Source: Palsa-504 sp963847965 (GTDB taxonomy: Bacteria; Actinomycetota; Actinomycetes; Streptosporangiales; Streptosporangiaceae). Taken from it: 64,000 nucleotides of DNA. The stretch covers positions 124,001-188,000 of the forward strand of contig CAWKCG010000048.1 in the NCBI GenBank assembly GCA_963847965.1, written 5' to 3'. The notes under the pieces were generated by a model. The model ran no database searches and was not told where the DNA came from. It saw nothing but the letters and a program-made list of their open reading frames with translations. Both the position numbers and the translations under genes were made by a program. Shown here piece after piece: positions 1 through 9,102 of the stretch. How positions within the stretch are numbered: the stretch's first letter is position 1; every line of letters begins with the position of its first letter.

Positions 1-1
1 C

Positions 2-688
2 ACCACGGCCGACGGCACCGGCGTCACTCGCCCGGCGGACATGGTGCTGGTCGTCGTGGGGGTGCGGCCCGAGACCACGCTGGCCGCCGATGCCGGAGCC
101 ACCCTCGGCATCAAGGGCGCGATCGTGGTCGACCCCGGCATGCGCACCGGCCTGCCCGACGTCTTCGCGGCCGGGGACTGCGTCATCACCCACCACCGGC
201 TGCTGGGCGTCACGTACCTCCCGCTGGGCACGACCGCGCACAAACAGGGCCGGGTGGCCGGGGAGAACGCGCTCGGCGGGAACCGGCAGTTCGCCGGCAG
301 CCTGGGCACCCAGGTGGTAAAGATCTTCGACCAGGCCGCCGCGCGCACCGGGCTGCGCGACCACGAAGCCCTGGCGGCCGGGTTCGATCCGGTCACCATC
401 GGGTCCGCCGCCGATGATCACAAGGCCTACTACCCCGGCAGCCACCGCATTGCCATGCGGATCACCGGCGACCGGGCCACCGGGCGGCTGCTGGGGATGC
501 AGCTGTTCGGGCACAAGCACGCCGAGATCGCCAAGCGCATCGACATCGCCGCTACCGCGATCTTTCACGGCATGACCGTCGATGCGCTCAGCGACCTGGA
601 CCTGTCCTACACCCCGCCGCTGGGCAGCCCCTGGGACGCGGTCCAGATAGGCGCCCAGGCCTGGGTCCGGCATACCCACCTGGACTAA
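2..688 (+). CDS. FAD/NAD(P)-dependent disulfide oxidoreductase, C-terminal part
   Basis: The reading frame is already open at the left edge, so the N-terminal FAD-binding half lies outside the window. What is visible is the end of the NAD(P)-binding domain (VVVGVRPET), the second FAD-binding motif (VFAAGDCV) and the dimerisation domain of the CoA-disulfide reductase/NADH oxidase family, ending in SYTPPLGSPWDAVQ, a typical C-terminus of that family. The product is expected to be a soluble flavoenzyme using NAD(P)H. The redox cysteine would be upstream and cannot be checked. It lies 34 bases before pstS and near arsR and arsI, so a role in the thiol or redox side of arsenic handling is possible; this is inference. 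The family call is firm, the substrate is not known. Confidence 0.85.
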   Translation, partial: TTADGTGVTRPADMVLVVVGVRPETTLAADAGATLGIKGAIVVDPGMRTGLPDVFAAGDCVITHHRLLGVTYLPLGTTAHKQGRVAGENALGGNRQFAGSLGTQVVKIFDQAAARTGLRDHEALAAGFDPVTIGSAADDHKAYYPGSHRIAMRITGDRATGRLLGMQLFGHKHAEIAKRIDIAATAIFHGMTVDALSDLDLSYTPPLGSPWDAVQIGAQAWVRHTHLD

Positions 689-722
689 ACCCCGCTCCGG
701 ATCCTCGAGCAGAGGAGCAACC

Positions 723-1880
723 ATGTCAGGCCACCACCCTCGCCGCGGCGCCCCGCGCCGCCGCCCCGCTCACCCAGCCATCCAGGCCGCAGCCGCAGCG
801 ATCATCCTCCTCGCCGTCACCGCCTGCGCCAGCACGACCGCTACAGGCACCACCGGCACCTCGGCGGTGGCCGCCACCAGCATCGGCCCTGGCGGCCATG
901 CCCCCACCCTCACCGGGGCCGGGTCGACGTTCGACGAGCCGTTCTTCTCCGCCGCCTTCGCCGGGTACCAGAAGCAGCACCCGGGCGTGACCATCGGCTA
1001 TTCCGCGGTGGGCAGCAGCGGGGGCATCGCCGCGTTCAGCGCCGCGGAAGTCAACTTCGGCGCCTCCGACGTGCCGATGACCGCCGCCGAGCAAGCCGCC
1101 GCCAAGGGCGGACCGGTCACCCAGGTGCCCGTCGACCTGGGCGGCGAAGGCATCGCCTACCACCTGTCGTCCCTCCCGGCGGGCACCCGGCTGCACCTGA
1201 CCGGCCCGGTGCTCGCCGAGATCTTCCTCGGGCAGATCACCCGCTGGAACGACCCGGCCATCACCGCCCTCAACCCGGGCATCACCATGCCGCCCGCCGC
1301 GATCACGGTCGTGCACCGCTCCGACGGCAGCGGCACCACCTACATATTCAGCAACTACCTGTCCAGCGTCTCACCGGCCTGGGCGGCCAAGGTCGGCACC
1401 GGCAAGACGCTCGACTGGCCGGCCGGGGAAGGCGCCGAAGGCAACGGCGGGGTGGCCACGACGGTCTACGGCACCCCGTTCTCCATCGGCTACATCGAGC
1501 AGGCGTATTCCATGGGCCTGCTGGTGCCGTTCGCCGCCATCCGCAACCAGGCCGGCCGCTACGTGATCCCGTCCGCCCAGACCGTCGCCGCCGACGCCGC
1601 CCAGAAACCGGTCATCACCCCGACCGACTTCTCCATCGTCAACGAGCCCGGCGCCGACAGCTACCCGATCAGCGGGTACAGCTGGGCGCTGATCTATACC
1701 CACCAGGCCAGCCAGGCCACCGGCCAGGCCCTGGTCGCCATGATCGACTGGCTCACCCACGCCGGGCAGGCCTACGCCGCCGCCAACGACTACGTCCCGC
1801 TACCAGCCCAGGTCCAACAACTCGCCCATTCCATGCTCCAGCAGATCACCGGCCCCACCGGGACGAACCTACTGAGCTGA
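723..1880 (+). CDS. pstS: PstS-type phosphate/oxyanion-binding lipoprotein
   Basis: This 385-residue protein is a periplasmic-type substrate-binding lipoprotein of the phosphate ABC importer family. A basic N-terminus and hydrophobic stretch end in a lipobox (LLAVTAC, Cys near residue 35), so it should be anchored on the outer face of the membrane. Ligand-loop motifs typical of PstS are present: GAGSTF, GSSGGI, FGASDVPM and HRSDGSGTTYIF. The start is supported by an AGAGGAG ribosome site seven bases upstream. There are no pstC, pstA or pstB genes beside it; instead it sits between a flavin oxidoreductase and arsR/arsI. Orphan PstS-like proteins in arsenic islands are known, and a role in binding arsenate or phosphate is inferred from context only. 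Confidence 0.9.
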   Translation: MSGHHPRRGAPRRRPAHPAIQAAAAAIILLAVTACASTTATGTTGTSAVAATSIGPGGHAPTLTGAGSTFDEPFFSAAFAGYQKQHPGVTIGYSAVGSSGGIAAFSAAEVNFGASDVPMTAAEQAAAKGGPVTQVPVDLGGEGIAYHLSSLPAGTRLHLTGPVLAEIFLGQITRWNDPAITALNPGITMPPAAITVVHRSDGSGTTYIFSNYLSSVSPAWAAKVGTGKTLDWPAGEGAEGNGGVATTVYGTPFSIGYIEQAYSMGLLVPFAAIRNQAGRYVIPSAQTVAADAAQKPVITPTDFSIVNEPGADSYPISGYSWALIYTHQASQATGQALVAMIDWLTHAGQAYAAANDYVPLPAQVQQLAHSMLQQITGPTGTNLLS

Positions 1881-1916
1881 TCACAAAACCGCACGTGAAG
1901 ACGGCACCCGCCCCGG

Positions 1917-2288
1917 TCAGGCGGTGACGGCCGGTTCCGGGCTGCCGATGAGCATGCCGAGGCTGGCCAGCGCCTCCGGCCTGACGCGGTAGTAGACCCA
2001 GACGCCGCGCTTCTCGCGGGCCAGCAGCCCAGCCTCGTGCAGGACCTTCAGGTGATGGCTGATCGTCGGCTGGGACAGGTCGAACGCCTCGTTCAGGTCG
2101 CAGACGCAGGCCTCGCCGCCGGCGTGGGAGGCCACCAGGGACATCAGCCGCAGCCGGACCGGGTCGGCGAGCGCCTTGAGCAGCGGAGCGACCTGCTCGG
2201 CCTGCGCCTGGGACAGCGGCTGGGCCGACAGCGGCGGGCAGCACGCCGCCGTGCCGGCCGGATCCAGCACCACCAGAGACTTCGACAT
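1917..2288 (-). CDS. arsR: ArsR/SmtB-family transcriptional repressor
   Basis: This is a winged-helix repressor of about 123 residues. The recognition helix region reads LSQPTISHHLKVLHEAGL and the wing KRGVWVYYRV, both classic for ArsR. The metalloid-site motif CVCDL precedes the DNA-binding helix (ELCVCDL in canonical ArsR), and a CC pair lies near residue 16, so As(III) or a similar thiophilic ion is the likely inducer. The start at 2288 (MSKSLVV) is chosen over the longer reading from 2339 because the extra residues would cover the operator. It is divergent from arsI; the palindrome at 2289-2314 between them should serve both promoters. The family call is secure; the inducer is inferred from the cysteines and neighbours. 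Confidence 0.92.
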   Translation of the reverse strand: MSKSLVVLDPAGTAACCPPLSAQPLSQAQAEQVAPLLKALADPVRLRLMSLVASHAGGEACVCDLNEAFDLSQPTISHHLKVLHEAGLLAREKRGVWVYYRVRPEALASLGMLIGSPEPAVTA

Positions 2289-2314
2289 ACATCTATATTG
2301 ACAGATATCGATGT
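2289..2314. promoter_or_regulatory. ArsR-type operator, imperfect 10-6-10 palindrome
   Basis: Directly upstream of the arsR start, the arms ACATCTATAT and ATATCGATGT are separated by TGACAG. Nine of ten positions are inverted-complementary. The AT-rich composition in a very GC-rich background and the position between divergent arsR and arsI match the usual ArsR/SmtB operators. Binding here would repress both genes. Confidence 0.75.
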
Positions 2315-2374
2315 CTTGTGGCAAGCTCGGCAGCAGCAAGACATAGACAGTTCATCGATATCACGGAGGTTCCC

Positions 2375-3262
2375 ATGACCGGCCGCGTCCAGCTCGCCCT
2401 CAACGTCAACGACCTGGAGGAGTCCGTCGCCTTCTACACCAAGCTGTTCGGCACCGAGCCCGCCAAGGTACGGCCCGGCTACGCCAACTTCGCCATCGCC
2501 GACCCGCCGCTCAAGCTCATCCTGCTGGAGAACCCCGGCCAGGGCGGCAGCCTCAACCACCTCGGCGTCGAGGTGCCCGGCACCGACGCCGTCGACGCCG
2601 AGCAGACCCGCCTGGCCGGGGTCGGGCTGGCCTCGGTCGACGAGCGCGACACCACCTGCTGCTACGCCCGGCAGGACAAGTTCTGGGTGCAGGGCGCCCC
2701 GAACGGCGAGCGGTGGGAGATCTACACCGTGCTGGAAGACAGCCCGACCTTCTGGGGCCAGGAAGGCAGCCAGAGCTGGGACGCGGTCGAGGCCGCGCTC
2801 GACTCCGGCCAGGACGGTCCCGCGCAGACCGCGCAGTGCTGCGGCGGCACCGGTCCGCCGGCAGGAACAGCTCATTCCCGCGACGCGACGTGCTGCGGGG
2901 CCGCAGCCCAGGCGGAGCCCAACACCACGCCATCGGAATCTGAGGTCATCGTCATCGGCGCGGGCCAGTCCGGCCTGGCCGCCGCCCGCGCCCTGCAGGC
3001 CCACGGTCAGCCTGGGTTGCGATTCAGGAGGCGCCAAACGGCGGTGGTGTTACCCCAGCCGCCGCTGCGCGGCCTGCCACGGCCCGGTGTCACCGTCAGG
3101 CTCGAACCGTTTCAGCTGCTGCGTCCGGCTCACCAGCGCCCGCATCCCGGTCAGGTCGGCCGGTGCCGCGCCCAGCGCGCGGGCCTGCACAGGGCATGTT
3201 GCCGAGCGCGGCGGCCTCGGCGGGCCCGGCGAGCACGGGCAGGCCGGTGGCATCGGCGGTGA
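2375..3262 (+). CDS. arsI: ArsI/CadI glyoxalase-fold protein, fused in frame to a flavoprotein stub and read-through
   Basis: The first ~150 residues match the cadmium-induced protein CadI / ArsI family (vicinal oxygen chelate fold): RVQLALNVNDLEESVAFY, FGTEPAKVRPGYANFAIA and the double cysteine TTCCYA. ArsI enzymes are Fe(II)-dependent C-As lyases that use such a CC pair. Two more CC pairs follow near residues 155 and 171. From about base 2945 the frame continues into VIVIGAGQSGLAAARAL, the FAD-binding N-terminus of an ArsO-like monooxygenase. Homology stops near base 3010, and the rest (rich in Arg and Pro) is read-through antisense to the rhaB pseudogene. The start at 2375 follows a CGGAGGT ribosome site. 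The ArsI part is convincing; the tail is probably non-functional. Confidence 0.8.
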   Translation: MTGRVQLALNVNDLEESVAFYTKLFGTEPAKVRPGYANFAIADPPLKLILLENPGQGGSLNHLGVEVPGTDAVDAEQTRLAGVGLASVDERDTTCCYARQDKFWVQGAPNGERWEIYTVLEDSPTFWGQEGSQSWDAVEAALDSGQDGPAQTAQCCGGTGPPAGTAHSRDATCCGAAAQAEPNTTPSESEVIVIGAGQSGLAAARALQAHGQPGLRFRRRQTAVVLPQPPLRGLPRPGVTVRLEPFQLLRPAHQRPHPGQVGRCRAQRAGLHRACCRARRPRRARRARAGRWHRR

Positions 3263-4584
3263 GCTGGCACAGCAGCAGTTGCGGGATCCGCCGCCGACGA
3301 CGTGCACCACGTCCGACGTGCCGCCCGGACAGCGTCCTGCGCCTGCGCGGATCGCGCGCCGGTAGGCCAGCGCCAGGCTGTCCAGGATGCACCGCACGGT
3401 CTCGGCGGGCTCTGCGGCGCGGCCTCGCCGCGATTGGCCAGCCAGGCCACGCGATCCGGGCCGGCATGTCGCCCGGCGGCAGGAAGGCGGGTCGTCCGGG
3501 TCGATCACGTACGTCAAGGGCAGGCACCCGCGCCGCCGCGAGCAGAGCAGCGACGATCGGAAGCGAGGCCTGCCGGCCCAGGTGCGCAGGCTACTCCTGG
3601 AGCAGCCAGAGCCCCGCCACGTTCCGCAGGTACCGGACCGTGCCGTCGACGCCGGTCTCGTTGCGTGAAGTTGCGCCAGCGCGGCTCGTCCTCGGTGAGC
3701 ACCGGTGTCACCAGCTCCAGCCCGACCAGCGACCAGGTGCCGCACGAGATGTACGCAAACGCTGTCCCGGTCGGCGGGCACGGCCGCCACCGCCGACGCC
3801 GTGTCGTGCGACCCGACGGCGATGACCCGCGAGCGGTGAGGCGATGCCCGCCGCTGCGGCGACGTTCGGCAAAGAGATGGCGCCGATGACGTCGCCCGGG
3901 CTGCCGCAGCGGCGGGAAGATGCGGGCCTGGGCAGCGCCGGCCCGTTCCGATCAGCGCGGCGGCCCAGGTCTGCGCCCGGACATCGAGCAGCTCGTGGTG
4001 GACGCGTTGGTGACCTCGGCGCCCGCCTCCCGGTCAGCCAGTACGCCAGCAGGTCCGGGATGAGCAGCATGAGTCTGCGCCGCTGCGAGCTGAGCGGTTC
4101 CGGCCGCGGCGACCAGCTGGTAGATCGTGTTAGAGCGGCAGCTGCTGCGATCCCGGTCACCGCGTAAAGCTCGTCCGCGGGCAGGCTGGCGTGGAGCCGG
4201 GCTCCGCCACCCCGTCGGTGCGCGGCATCGCGGTAGTGCACCGGGTTGCCGAGCAGCGCCCCGGCGGAGTCGATCAGCCCATAGTCCACGCCCCAGGAGT
4301 CGATCTGCGGACGCTGGCCAGCCGGAAACTCGTGCGCGGCGGCCTGCAGGCCCTCGCTGGACGCCCGCGTAGAGCCGCAGGATGTCCCAGTACAGCGTGC
4401 CGCCCGGCGATGTCACCGGCACGTTAGGGAACCTGTGCACCTCCTCCAGCGTCCAGGATTCCCGAGCCGCTGACCCGTCGCCGCCATCGACCCGGCCCGC
4501 CCGACGCGCCGAGGTCGACGGCGGCCACGGCGACCGCCACGGCGCCCGCGCCTGCGCCTTGGTCTTCGGGGCGGCCGTTCTCAT
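3050..4584 (-). pseudogene. rhaB: L-rhamnulose kinase, frameshifted
   Basis: Pieces of an FGGY-family rhamnulokinase appear in order but in changing frames: LEEVHRFPNVPV and GGTLYWDILRLYAGV near the N-terminus, MDYGLIDSAGALLGNPVHY, then ETVRCILDSLALAYRRAI, VVHVVGGGSRN and a C-terminus LVSRTQQLKRFEPDGD before a TAA at 3050. The enzyme would phosphorylate L-rhamnulose with ATP. No single frame covers more than about 250 residues, and at least four frame changes are needed. The start at 4584 overlaps the stop of the aldolase gene (ATGA). It is the last gene of the rhamnose operon and abuts the ars-island junction. Either true decay or dense indel errors would explain it; as read, it cannot give a working kinase. 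Confidence 0.8.
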
Positions 4585-6636
4585 CGTAGGAAGGCGGCCG
4601 GGACGCCAGCGTCCACCGGGATCAGCAGGCCGGTGGTCAGCGGCAGATCACCGCACAGTCAGCGCGACGACTGCGGCGGCCATGTGCTCGGGCAGGACCT
4701 CGCGCTTGAGCAGCGTCCGCTGGGCGTAGAACGCGCCGAGCTCCTCCTCGGGCACGCCGTAGACGGCGGCGCGCTGCGCGCCCCAGCCGCAGGCGAAGAT
4801 TCCCGAGCCGCGCACGACCCCGTCCGGGTTGATCCCGTTCACCCGGATGTCGTACGCCGCCGAGTTCGGCGGCGAGCAGCCGCACCTGGTGCGCCTGGTC
4901 GGCCTTGGCCGCGCCGTAAGCCACGTTGGACGGCCCGGCGAAGACGGCGTTCTTGCTGCAGATGTAGACGATGTCGCCGCCCAGGCCCTGGCCCTCATGA
5001 GCGCGGCGCGCCTCCCGGGACACCAGGAACGACCCGCGCGCCATGACGTTGTGCTGGATATCCCAGTCGGCCGCGTGGTCTCGAGCAGCGGCTTGGAGAT
5101 GGACAGCCCGGCGTTGTTCACGACGAGGTCCACCCCGCCGAAGGCCAGCGCGGCCACCGCGAACGCGCCGCCGCCACGCTGCTCCTCGTCCGTAACGTCC
5201 GGCGGTCGGACGGCGACGCGCGACGTCGGCGGAGCCGATCTCGCGCGGCCGACGCCGTGCATCGGCGGCGACCGCGCGCCGACTCGGTACGGCCGCCCGA
5301 CGACGCAGGCGCCCTCGGCGGCCAGGCGCCGCGCGGTGGCGCGGCCTATGCCGGACCCGCCCCCGGTGACCAGGGCGACCCGCCCGGCCAGCGGCGCGGG
5401 CGGGCCTGCCGGCGCAGCTTGGCCTCCTCCAGCGCCCAGTACTCGATGCGGAACTTCTCCGCTCTCCGGTATCGGCTCGTACGCGGACACCGCTTCGGCG
5501 CCGCGCATCACGTTGATCGCGTTGAGGTAGAACTCGCCCGCCACCCGCGCGGTCTGGTCGTCCGCGCCGAAGCTGAACATGCCAACCCCGGGCACCAGCA
5601 CGATCGGCCGGGTCCGCTCCGCGCATGGGCGGCGACGACGCGTCCGCGTACCGCTCGTAGTAGGCGCGGTAGTCCTCCCGGTACGCCGCGTGCAGCTCGC
5701 GCAGCCGGCTCGCGGCCGCCTCGTACGGCGCATCGGGCGGCAGGTCGAGCAGCAGCGGCCGCACCTTGGTCCGCAGGAAGTGGTCGGGGCAGGAGGTGCC
5801 CAGGGCGGCCAGGGCCGGGTGCTTGGCGCGGGCCAGGAAGTCCAGCACGGCGGGGGAGTCGCTGAAGTGCCCGACCTGTCTGCGGTCGGTCGAGGCGAGC
5901 CCCCTGATCAGCGGGGCCAGTTCTGCCGCATGGGCCCGCCGCAGGCCCTCCGGCAGCGGCTCGGCGACCCGCGGCCCGAACGGCTCGGCGCTTCCGTGCT
6001 GCGTTCAGGTACCTCTGCGCGGTGGCGATGATCTCCAGCGAGCGGGCCTCGCACTCGTCGCTGGTCTCGCCCCAGGCGGTGATGCCGTGCCCGCCGAGGA
6101 TGACCCCGATCGCGCCCGGGCTTTCCCGCTTGATGCAGGCGATGTCCAGCCCGAGCTGGAATCCGGGGCGGCGCCACGGCACCCAGGCCACCCGGTTGCC
6201 GAAGCAGGCCTTGGTCAGCGCCTCACCGTCGGCGGCCGCGGCCAGCGCGATGCCGGCGTCGGGGTGCAGGTGGTCGACGTGCGCGGCGTCGACCAGGCCG
6301 TGCATCGCCGTGTCGATCGACGGGGCCGCGCCGCCCTTGCCCCACAGGCAGTAGTCGAACGCGGCCACCATCTCGTCCTCGCGCTCGGGGCCCGGGTACA
6401 CCCCCTCCAGGGCGCGGAGCCGGTCCAGGCGGAGCACGGCCAGCCCCTCGGCGGTCAGCGTGCCGAGGTCGCCGCCGGAGCCTTTAACCCACAGCAGTTC
6501 CGCCGGCTCCCCGGTCACCGGGTCGGCGGCGGTCCCCTTGGCCGACGCGTTGCCGCCCGCGTAGTTGGTGTTGCGCGGGTCCGATCCGAGCCGGTTGCTG
6601 CGCGCGAGCAGCGCGCCGACTGGTGAGGCAGTTCAT
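4581..6636 (-). pseudogene. rhaEW: Bifunctional rhamnulose-1-phosphate aldolase / short-chain dehydrogenase, frameshifted
   Basis: The N-terminal class II aldolase part shows RLGSDPRNTNYAGGNAS, WVKGSGGDLGTL and a metal-binding HVDHLHPD. The C-terminal part is a short-chain dehydrogenase with the NAD-binding ALVTGGGSGIGRATARRL, NNAGLSISKPLLET and a late YGAAKA catalytic segment. This fused family cleaves rhamnulose-1-phosphate to DHAP and lactaldehyde and oxidises the lactaldehyde. The gene needs several frame changes, including one at its start: the ATG at 6636 overlaps nothing in the correct frame unless one A is removed. The final residues GDLPLTTGLLIPVDAG also lie in another frame, ending in a TGA at 4581. 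It overlaps rhaB by four bases. Confidence 0.8.
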
Positions 6637-6640
6637 GCTG

Positions 6641-7811
6641 TCATGATCCCCAGCTGGCCGGGGTCCCGCCGATCCGGTCCGCCACGATCTTCTCCTGGTA
6701 GCCGGACCGGTGGTAGGCCGCGACCGGATCGGGCGTCCAGGCCGGCCTGCTCGCGCAGTTCGGCCAGCAGCGGGCGCACGTCGGTGTTGTACGCGTCCAT
6801 CATCACGGCGTTCGCGGCCAGCACGTCACCGGCCTGCTGCGCCGCGGCGAGCGCGTCCGCGTCGACGAGCAGCGCCTTGGCCGTGGCCTCCTGGGCGTTC
6901 ATCACCGAGCGGATCTGGGCCGGGATCTTCGGCTCGATGTTGTGGCACTGGTCGAGCATGAATGCGATGCCGCCGGCCGGCGCTAAGCGCGCCGGCCTTG
7001 ACCACCTCGTGCATGATGCGGAAGAGCTGGAACGGATCCGCGGCGCCTACCATGAGGTCGTCGTCGGCGTAGAAGCGGCTGTTGAAGTCGAACCCGCCCA
7101 GGCGACCGGCGCGCAGCAGCATGGCCACGATGAACTCGATGTTCGTGCCCGGGGCGTGGTGGCCGGTGTCGACCACCACCTGGGCCTGCGGGCCCAGCGC
7201 CTGGCAGTGCAGCAGGCTGGTGCCCCAGTCCGGGCACGTCGGTGGTGTAAAAGGACGGCTCGAACAGCTTGTACTCCAGCAGCATCCGCTGGTGCGGGGC
7301 CAGCCTGGCGTAGACCGCGGCCAGCGCCTCGGCCAGGCGGTCCTGCCGGGCCCTGATGTCGTCCTGGCCCGGGTAGTTGGTGCCGTCGGCGAACCACAGC
7401 TTGAGGTCGCGCGACCCGGTGGCGTCCATGACGTCGACGCACTCCAGCAGGTGGGCCACGGCCTTGGCGCGGATCCTCGGGTCGGGGTTGCAGACGCTGC
7501 CGAGCTTGTAGTCGTCGTCCTGGAAGACGTTGGCGTTGACGGTGCCGATCCTGATCCCGTGGTCGCCGGCGTGCCGGGCCAGCTCCTGGTAATCGTCCAC
7601 CTTGTCCCACGGGAATGTGCACCGCCATGCTGGGGGCGACGCCGGTGAACCGGTGGACCTGCGCCGCGTCCTCCGCCTTTTCCCACGGGGTCCTGGGCAC
7701 CCCCGGCTGGCCGAATACCTTGAACCGTGTTCCGGTATTCCCGAACGCCCAGGAGGGCAGCTCGATTTCCTGCTCTGTGAGCGCCGCCTTGACGGCGGTC
7801 AGGTCGCGCAT
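6641..7811 (-). pseudogene. rhaI: L-rhamnose isomerase (RhaI type), frameshifted
   Basis: Segments of the xylose-isomerase-like RhaI family follow each other in different frames: IELPSWAFGNTGTRFKVF (N-terminus), GIRIGTVNANVFQDDDYKLG, LKLWFADGTNYPGQDDI, FIVAMLLRAGRLGGFDFNSR with the metal-site region FYADDDLMVG, then MLDQCHNIEPKIPAQIRS and a C-terminal VAAYHRSGYQEKIVADRIG. The enzyme interconverts L-rhamnose and L-rhamnulose using Mn2+ or Co2+. Four to five frame changes are needed. Start ATG at 7811; stop TGA at 6641, five bases before the aldolase start. Because all conserved blocks survive, decay would have to be recent; sequencing error cannot be excluded. Confidence 0.82.
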
Positions 7812-7864
7812 TTCCGGTTCATCTCCACTTCCAGTCTTATCCGCACCCTCGTAGCGGTACCTGG

Positions 7865-8000
7865 ACCGTTAGGCCGCGAAGCGAGTCCAGGTGGAAAATC
7901 TCGGCGATCCGCCGGAAGGCCGGGCGCGGACCCGGGCGCAGGTCGGAGACATAGCACTGTGTTCCGATGGGACCTCGTCCTCCGGCCAGATCCGGGGCGC
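7865..8000 (-). pseudogene. Possible remnant of an L-rhamnose mutarotase
   Basis: Between rhaS and rhaI (about 200 bases) the minus strand reads FRRIAEIFHLDSLRG after a short YVSDLRPG segment. The end of the L-rhamnose mutarotase family (RhaM) typically closes with a similar E-[VI]-F-H-L-D motif, and rhaM genes often sit in rhamnose operons. Only about 30 residues look coding, with no start codon and no flanking homology that I can recognise. This is a weak call. Confidence 0.25.
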
Positions 8001-8017
8001 GGCACCCTGGCTGCCGG

Positions 8018-9089
8018 TCAGAAGTTGAAGTTGTTGATGTTGGAGGAGTTGAACACGTAGGGCGGGCCGAGCAGGACGGTGTTGTCCGCGCCGACCGTGA
8101 ACGAGCCGAGCTTGCCCGCGGTGAACGTCTGGCCGGCGGCTCCGGTGATCTTCCCGGACGCGAGCTCGACCGCGGCGTACGCCGCGAGGTAGCCGAGGTT
8201 CGCCGGGTCCCACAGCGCGAAGGAGACGACGGTCCCGTCGGCGACGTACTTCTTCATCTCATCGGGCGTGGCCAGCCCGGTGAGCGCGATCTTGCCGCGG
8301 TACTTGGGGGTGTCGAGCACCGCCGCCGCGGCCGCGATCCCCACGGTGGTGGGGGAGATGATGCCCTTCAGGTTCGGGAACTGCTCGAGCAGGCCCTGGG
8401 TGACCTGGGTGGACGTCGCCGTGTCGTCGTTGCCGTAGACCGTGGAGACCAGCTTCATCTTCGGGTACTTCGTCAGCTCCTGCTTCATGTACCCGATCCA
8501 GGCGTTCTGGTTCGTGTCGTCCGCGGAGGCCGAGACGATCGCGATCTCCCCGGTGTCGTGGAGCTGCTTGGCGATCAGGTCCACCTCGATGGCGCCGATC
8601 GCCTGGGACGACGCCTGGTTGATGAACAGGCTCCGGCAGGTGGGCGCGTCCGAGTCGTAGGTGACGACGGCGATGCCCCTCTTCATGGCGGATTCGAGCG
8701 TCGGGCACAGCGCCGTCGGGTCGGTCGCCGAGATGATCAGCGCGTTCGCGCCCTTGCTGATGTCCGCCTGGATGACGGGCAGCTGGGACGCGGGCGTATC
8801 CGCGGTCCCGCTGGTCTCCGCTCCGGCCTCGCCGAGCGCCTTGAGCGCCGCGAGCGCGCCGCCGGAGTTCACGCTGTCCGCGGTGGTGAAGTACGAGTTC
8901 CCGAGGTTCTTCGGGATGACGAAGACCTTCAGGCCCGTCTTCAGCGCCGCCGGACGAGCTGGAGGAGCCGACGCGGACGACGACGGAGGGGCGCGAGCTC
9001 GACGAGCTCGAGGATGAGGACGAGCAGGCCGCGAGCAGGACCGACGCCACGAGCGGCAGGGTGAGCCACGCCCTCTGTCTCAGTTTCAT
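8018..9089 (-). pseudogene. rhaS: Rhamnose ABC transporter substrate-binding lipoprotein, frameshifted
   Basis: The N-terminus (ATG 9089) is a lipoprotein signal, LPLVASVLLAAC, followed by a run of serines. After about 45 residues the frame must change near base 8948 to continue as ALKTGLKVFVIPKNLGNSY, a sugar-binding periplasmic protein of the ribose/rhamnose family. Later blocks include LPVIQADISKGANALIIS, DTNQNAWIGYMKQEL and a C-terminus SNINNFNF. It would deliver rhamnose to the RhaP/RhaQ permeases. A single one-base indel explains the break, so the coding region is otherwise intact over 285 residues. Confidence 0.85.
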
Positions 9090-9102
9090 GTCCTGAATCC
9101 TT

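Noticed and set aside
3087..3889. Several plus-strand frames over the rhamnulokinase
   Set aside because: They are Arg/Pro-rich shadows; minus-strand segments match kinase motifs in order.
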